Origin: a bacterium D16-36
Lineage (GTDB): Bacteria; Bacillota; Clostridia; Lachnospirales; Lachnospiraceae
DNA: 64,000 bases
Assembly: GCA_003611745.1 (NCBI GenBank)
Contig: RAYF01000026.1
Coordinates: 1-64,000 of the forward strand
Direction: 5' to 3'
A program made the position numbers and the translations under genes. The first letter of the stretch is position 1. The number at the start of each line of letters is the position of its first letter. The notes under the pieces were generated by a model, which had not been told where the DNA came from, searched no databases, and saw only the letters and a program-made list of their open reading frames with translations. Below, one piece after another: positions 15,980 through 23,506 of the stretch.

Positions 15980-16087
15980 ATGTAATATTACATTTTAGAC
16001 AATGATAAATGAGTGTACTAAAGAAGATACCGGGGACAATATTACATATTCACACCTTAGTGAACGAAATGACAAAACGAAATGACA
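15980..16087. promoter_or_regulatory. Candidate operators for the arabinan locus
   Basis: A perfect 14-bp palindrome, ATGTAATATTACAT, lies at 15980-15993, and its half AATATTACAT recurs at 16038-16047. Further down, AACGAAATGACA occurs twice in tandem (16063-16074 and 16076-16087, 13-bp period), a head-to-tail layout usual for AraC-family sites. Assignment to the regulator at 14557 is an inference. Confidence 0.45.
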
Positions 16088-16184
16088 ACAAAGAGAACTT
16101 ATTGGTATAGAAACTCCACGAGGGCAGTGTTACAATAAGACTATCAAATTTGGACTGCATTTTTTAAAGAAAGGATGGAGAAGG

Positions 16185-16898
16185 ATGAGCAAGAAAGGAA
16201 ACGGGAAAAAAGCGTCTGCTCTGGCTCTGGCAACGGCTGTGGCAGTGACAAGTGTTCCGGTTGTAAGCCCGGCAAGCACTGCTTTGGCGGCAGGCGGGAC
16301 AGATGAATCTATTGTCTACGCGGTGGACTGCGGGGATATCAACCCTGCTACGGCACCGGAGGACGGGCCGCTTGGGACGCACAATTCTGTTACAGACCAG
16401 GTGTATGGCGTGGACAGTGTGACAGGAAAGAAATGGGGGATTGATGACACGGTAAGCGAAAAATTGGTCAATGGGGCGTGCACAGCAGGCGGTGTTTCTA
16501 CAGACTGGACATGGCCGTATGAGTTTACGACAGCGGATCAGCCGTCTAAGATATCTACAAACCGCTATACCAAGAACCAGACGGAGAACGGGATTGACCC
16601 AAGGCATCTGGATTACCGCTTTGAGATTGAGAATGGCAAATATTTTGTGGAGGTTGGCTTTGCAGACCCATGGGGCGTGTCCCAGTGCCCATCTGTTTAT
16701 GCCAACTATGGCAAAAAGGATCAGGCTGTGATTGCGGAGAAGTTTCAGGTTTCATCAAACAATGGGGTGGCTGCCGCAACAGTTGATGTGACAGATAAAG
16801 AACTGACAATTAACGCCAGAGGGACCGGCGGTGAGAATGCAGCAAGATTACATGGTCATCTTCCAACGAAGCGGTTATTTCTAAGGAAGGAAAAGTGA
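16185..16898 (+). CDS. N-terminal fragment of the GH127 protein (signal peptide + malectin-like domain)
   Basis: A 237-residue reading frame that is most likely the detached front of the GH127 protein at 16895. It has a signal peptide (residues 1-36, ending TALAAGG) and a malectin-like carbohydrate-binding domain (about 42-215: YAVDCGDI, LGTHNSVTDQVYGVD, KYFVEVGFADPW). It then runs into out-of-frame sequence (ARLHGHLPTKRLF) and stops at a TGA that overlaps the GTG of the next frame. In the other frame the same DNA reads KITWSSSNEAVISKEGKVTRP, the second half of an atrophied Ig-like domain. The expected first half of that domain is missing, so a frame-changing deletion near 16832-16850 is more likely than a single-base slip. 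If expressed alone it would be a secreted binding domain. Confidence 0.75.
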   Translation: MSKKGNGKKASALALATAVAVTSVPVVSPASTALAAGGTDESIVYAVDCGDINPATAPEDGPLGTHNSVTDQVYGVDSVTGKKWGIDDTVSEKLVNGACTAGGVSTDWTWPYEFTTADQPSKISTNRYTKNQTENGIDPRHLDYRFEIENGKYFVEVGFADPWGVSQCPSVYANYGKKDQAVIAEKFQVSSNNGVAAATVDVTDKELTINARGTGGENAARLHGHLPTKRLFLRKEK

Positions 16899-19800
16899 CA
16901 AGGCCGGGAAACGGCGAGGCGGACGCAAAGGTAACGTTAATTGCCGAGATTGTATATGGGACAGAAAAATTAACAAAGGAATTTGAGGTGATTGTTTCTG
17001 CTATGAGTGAGACGACAGGTATAGAATATTTTGACAGGACAGCGGTGGAAGTGACAGATGAATATTATGACAATGCACTGGAATTAGATGCTAAGAATCT
17101 GTTAGCACTGGATGCGGACAGACTGCTGGCGGGTTTCCGCGAGACGGCAGCGTATGCAGCTGGGATGGGCGATGCTGACAGGAAAACTTATATGAAGGAT
17201 AAGACGCGCTATGGCGGTGGCTGGGAAAATGCGCTGATTGGCGGGCATACGCTGGGGCATTACCTTTCGGCCGTAGCACAGGGCGTGATCAATCCGGGCC
17301 TTAGCGAAGATATGCAGGGGAAATTAAAAGAGAGGCTGGATTACATGGTAGATGCACTGGCGGACTGCCAGAAAAAGACAGTTGGCAGCAAGGCATGTAA
17401 GGAGGGGTATCTCTTTGGGGCTAAGCTTGTCAGCACAACCGAACTGGAGGCGCAGTTTGATAATGTAGAGAAGAGTCTGGCAAATATCTCAACACAGGCA
17501 TGGGTGCCTTGGTATACCATGCATAAGATTTTAGCGGGGCTTGTCGATGCATATGAGGCAACGGGCAGCAAGACAGCGCTTGCCACGGCAGAGAAGTTAG
17601 GTGACTGGGTAGCTGACAGGGCGAATAACTGGTCTGCTTCTACACAGGGCAAAGTGCTTGCCATTGAGTACGGCGGAATGAATGATGCGATGTATGAACT
17701 CTATAAGTGCAGCGGCAAGGAAGCGTACAAAACAGCAGCCCATATGTTTGACGAGATGAGTTTGTTTGAGGCAGTATTGTCAGGGCGTGACAATGTTTTA
17801 AATGCAAAGCATGCAAATACAACGATTCCAAAGTTCCTTGGTGCACTCTGCCGGTACGAGGTGGACCCTTCTGAAACAGTATATCTTGAGTATGCGGAAG
17901 CATTCTGGGATATGGTGCTTAAGAGGCATACCTATGTGACAGGCGGCAACAGCGAGGATGAGCATTTTGGTGCGGATAATATCCTGCATGGCGAGCGGAC
18001 AAATGCAAATAACGAAACTTGCAATACATATAATATGCTGAAACTGAGCAGAAGGTTATTTATTATTACGGGTGATAAGAAATATGCAGATTATTATGAA
18101 AATACCCTGATCAATGCGATTATGTCATCACAGAACCATGAGACAGGGCTTACCATGTATTTCCAGCCGATGGCAAGCGGATACCACAAAGTATTTGGCA
18201 CGCTGGATACAAACTTCTGGTGCTGTACAGGTTCTGGTATGGAGAATTTTACAAAGCTTCAGGACAGCATCTATTTTAAAAGTGGAAAAACAGTTATTGT
18301 GAATCAGTATCTTGCTTCGAAAGCGGCTGGGGACGGCTATGTTTTGGAGCAGGCAGGTGACTTAAGCGAGTCAGATACAATGACATTTAAGCTGACTGGC
18401 GGCAAGACGGATATCAGCCTGAAACTGCGCATCCCGGATTGGGTTCCGGAAGGGAAGGCAGTTGTTAAATTTGGCGGGGAAGTATATGAATATACAGCAA
18501 CAGACGGATTTATTGTAATCCCGGCGGATAAACTGTCAGGAAATGCAAGCTTTACAGTAACGCTCCCGATGGAAGTTGTGGCATATAACCTGCCGGATTC
18601 TGCAAATACCTATGCATTTAAGTATGGCCCGTTTGTACTCAGCGCTAAGCTTGGCACAGCGTCCCAGAGTGTCGGCTCCCACGGTGTGTCTGTAACTGTC
18701 CCTACCAGCAAAGCAGTTGCCAATGACAGCATTGGCATCCGGGCAGAAGCCAGCGTGGAAGAGTTTATGGCAAAGATTAACCAGTATCTGGTAAAACAGG
18801 ATGGTTCCATGGACTTTAAACTGAATGGGACGAACTTTGATTACACCTTTACAACACATTATAATCAGGATAAAGAAAACTATGGTATTTACTGGACATA
18901 TTCTGTAAATGAGGATGAAAGGGGTTCAGGGACGGTTCTGGCGGAAAAGGCAGAAAAACGCATGCAGCGCATATTGATTGACAAGATTGAACAGACTGGA
19001 AGGGGCCAGTATGAAGAGAGATTTATCCTTGCGGACGGTGAGACAAAGGATGGCCTGGTGGACAATAATTCTCTGGGTGAAGATGCACCGGATCTGACAC
19101 GCCGCGCAAGCGCCGGAGGTTCTTTCGGATACAAGATGGAAGTGGCTGAGGGAGAAGACAATTATGTTCTGGTTACTTACAGAAAGTCAGAAGATGGCAA
19201 GCCGATGAAGATTTCTGTAGGCGATACTGTTCTCTTTGACGGGAAGCTTGACAGCAAGGCAGCAGATATAACAAATGTAAACCTGTCTGCAGCAGATATA
19301 AATGACTATTATCAGGTAATGTATAAGATTCCTTCGGATGTAGTAAGTAATAATGTCGCGTCTCTGGAGGTATTGGAGAATAATGCGAAGGTGGAAAAAA
19401 GAGTAATTACCGTAACATTGGCAGGGACACAGGCAGAAGAGTCTGCAAGGGTGTGCAAATCGGTTTCTATGTTAAAAGGCATGGGGACAGAAAATGACTT
19501 AACAGGCGTAATTTACAAGGGGCAGAAATTAGAGGCAAAAGACAATGCCTATCATATTGCCATTTCTTACAGCGAAGTTCCGGAAGTGACATTCCAGATG
19601 GCGGATGAACGCGGGTATATTGAGGTAGATGGCAATGCGGTTGACGAAACAAAACCGAAAAAACTTAAGAAGGCCTCAGCAACAGGTGCGGTGACATCTT
19701 ATACGGTAAAAGTATATGCAGAAGATTTTAAGACGGCCAAGACATATACTATCAATGTAGAAAAGGACTATTCTGGCATTTCTTTGCAGGATAATCTGGT

Positions 19801-20977
19801 GAAAGCATTTAATTTTGAGGATAACATGAATGGTGCTGTTGCGGTAGCAAAATCATCTACGCCAGTAGAACAAAGCGGTATTTCTTATCAGTATCAGGAA
19901 GGTGTAGTGGGCAGGGCGGTTGCCTTGAATGGAAATTATGGCTTGAAGCTTATGGATAATGCAAATGCATTAGGTGAGAGCTATACAATCAGCTTCTGGA
20001 TGAATGCAAAAAATGTCGGTTCTGGTGTTGATCCGACAATCACCGCAGGGCTATTCTCCCCAGAATACTGGCTGAACCTGACATTGGACGGAAAAATCTG
20101 GTCAAGGAACGGCGATTATATTGAGACGCCAGCATCCAGTGCATATGTAGCAGGCCAGTGGCAGCAGGTAACGCTGGCGGTAGATGGAAACAGTGAAGGC
20201 ACAGTAGCTGGAACGGTTGTCGGTAAACTTTATGTAAATGGTGAGGTTGTCAGTCAGGGAAATATAGCAAAAGGAATTATGACGCAGAGCGGTGCGAAAC
20301 TGTACTTTGGCGTTAATGCGTGGGACGCATATTTCTCCGGCGCTTTGGATGATGTAATGGTATTTAATAAGGCTTTGAGCGAGGAGGAAATCGCAGGGAT
20401 AGCAAGCAAGGCAATCACAAGCGGAAATCTTTCTGGCGGAAGCAGCAGTAACAGCCAGAAACCTGCTGCAAAGAGCGTAACAGTGAGGGCAGCAGGATAT
20501 ACCTTAGATAAAAATACTATCACTCTGGTAAAAGGTAAAAAGGTAAAACTGGCAGCAAGCGTCGTTCCGTCAAAAGCAAGCCAGAAAGTAACTTATGCAT
20601 CTAATAAGAAAAAGGTGGCAACTGTTTCTTCTACAGGTGTAGTAACCGCGAAAGGGACCGGAAGTGCAAAGATTCAGGTCAAGGCTGCAAATGGCAAGAA
20701 GAACGTAGTTACTGTAAAGGTAGTGAGAAAGGAAAAGGTCAATAAAGTCTTAAAGGTGAGGAAGGCTAAGATTTCTATGATAAAAGGGAAGAAAGCTAAG
20801 ATTGCCATTAAGAGGCTGACAAGAGGGACTACCAGTAAACTTGCATACAAGTCTTCGGCGCGCAGTGTAGCAGCAGTTGATGCATATGGCGTAATAGCAG
20901 CCAAGAAGAAAGGAAACGCTGTGATTACTGTCAAGTGCGGAAAGAAGAATGCTAAAATAAAAGTCACAGTAAAATAA
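16895..20977 (+). CDS. GH127 beta-L-arabinofuranosidase, multidomain (lacks its own signal peptide)
   Basis: A 1360-residue glycoside hydrolase that would release beta-L-arabinofuranose from arabinan side chains or hydroxyproline-linked oligosaccharides. The GH127 catalytic barrel (about residues 60-480) shows GGWENALIGGHTLGHYL, NNETCNTYN (E374, C376) and FWCCTG (C443, C444). These match the zinc-binding Glu and Cys ligands and the Cys nucleophile known for the family. Beta-sandwich domains follow, then a cadherin-like stretch (about 850-955), a LamG/concanavalin-like domain (about 965-1175) and two basic BIG_2-type Ig-like repeats at the end. There is no LPXTG motif. The frame opens inside an Ig-like domain, and the signal peptide sits in the preceding frame (16185). 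As read, the enzyme would stay in the cytoplasm or not be made, unless the break is an assembly error. Confidence 0.87.
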   Translation: MTRPGNGEADAKVTLIAEIVYGTEKLTKEFEVIVSAMSETTGIEYFDRTAVEVTDEYYDNALELDAKNLLALDADRLLAGFRETAAYAAGMGDADRKTYMKDKTRYGGGWENALIGGHTLGHYLSAVAQGVINPGLSEDMQGKLKERLDYMVDALADCQKKTVGSKACKEGYLFGAKLVSTTELEAQFDNVEKSLANISTQAWVPWYTMHKILAGLVDAYEATGSKTALATAEKLGDWVADRANNWSASTQGKVLAIEYGGMNDAMYELYKCSGKEAYKTAAHMFDEMSLFEAVLSGRDNVLNAKHANTTIPKFLGALCRYEVDPSETVYLEYAEAFWDMVLKRHTYVTGGNSEDEHFGADNILHGERTNANNETCNTYNMLKLSRRLFIITGDKKYADYYENTLINAIMSSQNHETGLTMYFQPMASGYHKVFGTLDTNFWCCTGSGMENFTKLQDSIYFKSGKTVIVNQYLASKAAGDGYVLEQAGDLSESDTMTFKLTGGKTDISLKLRIPDWVPEGKAVVKFGGEVYEYTATDGFIVIPADKLSGNASFTVTLPMEVVAYNLPDSANTYAFKYGPFVLSAKLGTASQSVGSHGVSVTVPTSKAVANDSIGIRAEASVEEFMAKINQYLVKQDGSMDFKLNGTNFDYTFTTHYNQDKENYGIYWTYSVNEDERGSGTVLAEKAEKRMQRILIDKIEQTGRGQYEERFILADGETKDGLVDNNSLGEDAPDLTRRASAGGSFGYKMEVAEGEDNYVLVTYRKSEDGKPMKISVGDTVLFDGKLDSKAADITNVNLSAADINDYYQVMYKIPSDVVSNNVASLEVLENNAKVEKRVITVTLAGTQAEESARVCKSVSMLKGMGTENDLTGVIYKGQKLEAKDNAYHIAISYSEVPEVTFQMADERGYIEVDGNAVDETKPKKLKKASATGAVTSYTVKVYAEDFKTAKTYTINVEKDYSGISLQDNLVKAFNFEDNMNGAVAVAKSSTPVEQSGISYQYQEGVVGRAVALNGNYGLKLMDNANALGESYTISFWMNAKNVGSGVDPTITAGLFSPEYWLNLTLDGKIWSRNGDYIETPASSAYVAGQWQQVTLAVDGNSEGTVAGTVVGKLYVNGEVVSQGNIAKGIMTQSGAKLYFGVNAWDAYFSGALDDVMVFNKALSEEEIAGIASKAITSGNLSGGSSSNSQKPAAKSVTVRAAGYTLDKNTITLVKGKKVKLAASVVPSKASQKVTYASNKKKVATVSSTGVVTAKGTGSAKIQVKAANGKKNVVTVKVVRKEKVNKVLKVRKAKISMIKGKKAKIAIKRLTRGTTSKLAYKSSARSVAAVDAYGVIAAKKKGNAVITVKCGKKNAKIKVTVK

Positions 20978-20994
20978 ATAGTATTGCTTGGTGG

Positions 20995-21018
20995 GGGTGC
21001 CGTCTGAGGACGGCGCCC
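20995..21018 (+). terminator. Hairpin after GH127 gene
   Basis: GGGTGCCGTC-TGAG-GACGGCGCCC, a 10-bp stem with one G-T pair. The T-run after it is weak (TTGT), so read-through into the next gene is possible. Confidence 0.6.
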
Positions 21019-21025
21019 TTGTCGG

Positions 21026-21054
21026 TTGACACGGTTTCCTGCTTTTGTTATAGT
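21026..21054 (+). promoter_or_regulatory. Sigma-A promoter of GH43 lipoprotein gene
   Basis: TTGACA (21026-21031), 17-bp spacer, TATAGT (21049-21054), 37 bp before the start codon and directly after the preceding hairpin. Confidence 0.8.
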
Positions 21055-21090
21055 GGAAATATAAGCATTTACAGGAGGAAGGAGAAGTGT

Positions 21091-22674
21091 ATGAAAAAGA
21101 GGAGCACAATAATAGCGGGGGTTGTTGCGGTGGCTGTGATGGCAGGGTTTACCGGTTGTTCAGGAGGTGATGCGGACAAAAAGGATTCCAAAAAGGAACA
21201 GAAGGTTGAGGAGAAAGTCGACAGCGATTTTGAGGTGAGTTATGATGGGATTAAAACGGCTTCACTTAATGTCGGCCTTAGTGTCCATGATCCGTCCATT
21301 TTTGAATCAGATGGAACGTATTATATTTATGGTTCCCATATGGCAACCGCCAAATCTACAGATTTGCGTAACTGGACGATGGTGGCTGACGGGTACGGAA
21401 AGAATTCCGTGTATGGCGACCTGATGTTCCGTGATGACCCATTTGAGTATACCGGCAACTTGAACAGTGTGATTCCAACGGATGACGGCAATTGCCATGT
21501 GTGGGCGCCGGACGTGATTTATAACAAGGCACAGAAGCTTTATTATATGTATTATTGTACTTCATCAACCTGGAATGCCTCAAATCTATGTTACGCGACA
21601 TCCAAGTCGCCGGAAGGCCCGTTTGACTGGAAAGGTGCATTAATTTATTCTGGGTTTAACAGCAAGACGATTAAGAAGACAGATGTATTAGATTATGTCG
21701 GGGAGGATTACGCAAAAGAACATTATATTAAAGAAATAGGGGATGAATACAATTATGAAGAGTGCCCGAATGCAATCGACCCGACGGTATTCTACGATGA
21801 GAATGACAGGCTCTGGATGGTATATGGTTCCTGGTCTGGCGGTATCTTTCTGTTAGAGCTGGATGAAAAGACAGGGAAAGTCATCCATCCAGAGGCGGAT
21901 TCGGAAAAGGACATTGATGCATATTTTGGCAAGAGGCTGATTGGCGGCGGGCATACTTCGATGGAAGCGCCGTATATTTTATATGATGAGAAAAGTGGAT
22001 ATTATTATCTGTACATTTCTTACGGCACCCTGACCAGGGAGGGCGGTTATCAGATCCGCGTATTCCGCTCTAAGACTCCGGACGGGGATTATGTTGATAT
22101 GAATGGGCAGGCGCCGGGGATTGGCAAGGGCAACCCTGCATACTTCGGACTGAAACTGTCAGGCAATTATATGCTGCCAAGCCTTGAGATGGCATATATG
22201 GCGACAGGGCACAATTCCGCATTTATTGATAAAGACGGAAAACGCTATATCGTCAACCATACCCGTTTTGACAATGACAGCGAGTACCATGAGCCGAGGG
22301 TACATCAGTATTTTCTAAATGAAGAGGGATGGCCGTGTATGCTTCCGTATGCGACTGGCGGAGAAACGATATCGGAGAGCGGATACGGGATGGATAAGGT
22401 GGCTGGTGAATACTATGTTATCAATCAGGGTATGAAAGTTGATAAAGAGATTGCAGAACCGTTCAAGCTGATGCTGACCGAAAAGGGGAATGTGTTTGGC
22501 AAGGGTATTACCGGTACATGGGAAATGAAAAAGGACAGCTGTTATGTACACATTACTTACAAGGAAAAAGAATATAGCGGTGTGTTCTGTGAGATGAAAG
22601 ATGAGGCTGATACGCCGGTTATGACTTTCACAGCAGTAGGTTCAAATGAGAGTATATGGGGAGTGAAATATTGA
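21091..22674 (+). CDS. GH43 endo-arabinanase, lipoprotein
   Basis: A 527-residue secreted arabinan-degrading enzyme anchored as a lipoprotein: a signal sequence ends in the lipobox GFTGC (residue 20 region). The five-bladed GH43 propeller carries the three catalytic acids: D67 in VHDPSIF (base), D230 in AIDPTVFY (pKa modulator) and E292 in SMEAPYIL (acid). The C-terminal 120 residues (GTWEMKKDSCYVHITYKEKEYSGVFCEM, ending SNESIWGVKY) match the small beta-domain that follows the propeller in extracellular endo-alpha-1,5-L-arabinanases. The start is ATG 21091 behind AGGAGGAAGGAG. The stop overlaps the start of a small membrane-protein gene. Expected job: cutting the arabinan backbone at the cell surface to supply the transporter. 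Confidence 0.92.
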   Translation: MKKRSTIIAGVVAVAVMAGFTGCSGGDADKKDSKKEQKVEEKVDSDFEVSYDGIKTASLNVGLSVHDPSIFESDGTYYIYGSHMATAKSTDLRNWTMVADGYGKNSVYGDLMFRDDPFEYTGNLNSVIPTDDGNCHVWAPDVIYNKAQKLYYMYYCTSSTWNASNLCYATSKSPEGPFDWKGALIYSGFNSKTIKKTDVLDYVGEDYAKEHYIKEIGDEYNYEECPNAIDPTVFYDENDRLWMVYGSWSGGIFLLELDEKTGKVIHPEADSEKDIDAYFGKRLIGGGHTSMEAPYILYDEKSGYYYLYISYGTLTREGGYQIRVFRSKTPDGDYVDMNGQAPGIGKGNPAYFGLKLSGNYMLPSLEMAYMATGHNSAFIDKDGKRYIVNHTRFDNDSEYHEPRVHQYFLNEEGWPCMLPYATGGETISESGYGMDKVAGEYYVINQGMKVDKEIAEPFKLMLTEKGNVFGKGITGTWEMKKDSCYVHITYKEKEYSGVFCEMKDEADTPVMTFTAVGSNESIWGVKY

Positions 22675-22931
22675 TTAAGAGAAAAAAAGTAAGGGAAAAG
22701 CCGGCTAATAAAAAGGAACTTGTGGCAGATATTGCCAAAGAGACACTTGCATGGGTGCTTGTGACAGCTCTGGCATTTGTGTACTGGGTGGTAATGCTTC
22801 TGATTCTGTCGCTTATACTGCTTAATGTGTGGCGTGTAAGGTTCGAACAGATTCTGGATTATTCGGTTATTTTGACTGTTATTACTTCTGCGGCCTATCT
22901 GGGGCGGATGCTGTACCGCAGATTTCATTAG
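22671..22931 (+). CDS. Small two-helix membrane protein
   Basis: An 86-residue protein with two hydrophobic segments (about residues 24-48 and 60-78) and a basic N-terminus and C-terminus. No family recognised. The start is best placed at TTG 22671, which overlaps the TGA stop of the GH43 gene (TTGA) and has GGGGAG 7 nt upstream; an ATG at 22656 is also in frame. The overlap points to translational coupling, so the protein may assist or accompany the surface arabinanase. A strong terminator follows 18 bp after its stop. Confidence 0.65.
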   Translation: MIKRKKVREKPANKKELVADIAKETLAWVLVTALAFVYWVVMLLILSLILLNVWRVRFEQILDYSVILTVITSAAYLGRMLYRRFH

Positions 22932-22948
22932 GAATTATGTTTTTTGCT

Positions 22949-22975
22949 GGACACCGGCTTTGCCGGTGTCCTTTT
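22949..22975 (+). terminator. Intrinsic terminator
   Basis: GGACACCGGC-TTT-GCCGGTGTCC, a perfect 10-bp stem followed by TTTT. Ends the GH43/small membrane protein unit. Confidence 0.85.
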
Positions 22976-22979
22976 ACTC

Positions 22980-23070
22980 TATAGGAAACTGCTCGCTGTG
23001 TGGTGGTCGCCAGCAAGAATTTTCGCAGAAAATTCTTGCTGGGGCACAAGCGAAGTCTGTGCCCTTTTTT
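22980..23070 (+). repeat. Modular terminator repeat, copy A
   Basis: Conserved front (TATAGGAAACT, CTCGCTGTGTGGTGG), a variable hairpin (CAGCAAGAATTTTC-GCA-GAAAATTCTTGCTG), then the conserved terminator GGGCACA-AGCGAAGTC-TGTGCCC-TTTTTT. Same plan as copies B (46513) and C (49987). Confidence 0.85.
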
Positions 23071-23222
23071 ATTGGCAGAATGATTAGATTTTGGAGGGCA
23101 TTTTGTACTACATGCCATAAGAATTTGAGGTAAATAATAAAAAAATGTACATTTTTTACGAAAAAAACTGGAAAAAAGAGACGTTTTATTGTAAAATATA
23201 ACTATATAGTTGCGTGGTTGTA

Positions 23223-23251
23223 TTGACTTTTTAGTACAATCATAGTATTAT
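23223..23251 (+). promoter_or_regulatory. Sigma-A promoter of the transporter operon
   Basis: TTGACT (23223-23228), 17-bp spacer, TATTAT (23246-23251). It leaves a leader of about 250 nt before the start at 23507, long enough for control by a protein or RNA structure. Confidence 0.7.
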
Positions 23252-23506
23252 AAAATAAGCTAAATTATTTTATAAAAGCGTATGGAAAAGTGAATGTCCT
23301 GTTATTTGGTAAGGGCATTACTTTTGTATGCAGTTGTCGGAAACAGGGAAGTGTTTTGTTTGTGTTATGCTGCGTACAGGGAGGGAGTGATAATCCCGTG
23401 CTGTTTTGGCGGGATGTCAATCAGCAGTGGGGCAGGCCGTAACTGGCTGGCCCGCGTATAGCCGTGGTTTGCCCGCTGCGCTAGAATAATATGTAAGGAG
23501 GATGCT

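Larger units (their letters stand above)
15415..16184. other. Long divergent intergenic region before the arabinan locus
   Basis: This 770-bp region separates the AraC-type regulator from the GH127 gene. Its first half contains a cluster of GC-richer hairpins (15541-15770). Its second half is AT-rich and carries candidate operators: a 14-bp palindrome and a tandem direct repeat. A 96-codon frame at 15542-15832 follows the hairpins and has no protein-like composition, so I do not call it a gene. Confidence 0.55.
22932..23506. other. Intergenic stretch before the transporter run
   Basis: This 575-bp stretch carries a terminator (22949), a modular repeat (22980-23070), a perfect 12-bp palindrome AACTATATAGTT (23200-23211), a sigma-A promoter (23223-23251) and a leader of about 250 nt that contains a hairpin (ATCCCG/CGGGAT, about 23393-23416). 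No gene seen. Confidence 0.6.

Noticed and set aside
16832-16898. Programmed frameshift in the GH127 gene
   Set aside because: There is no slippery heptamer or following pseudoknot, and part of the Ig-like domain is missing. A deletion explains it better.
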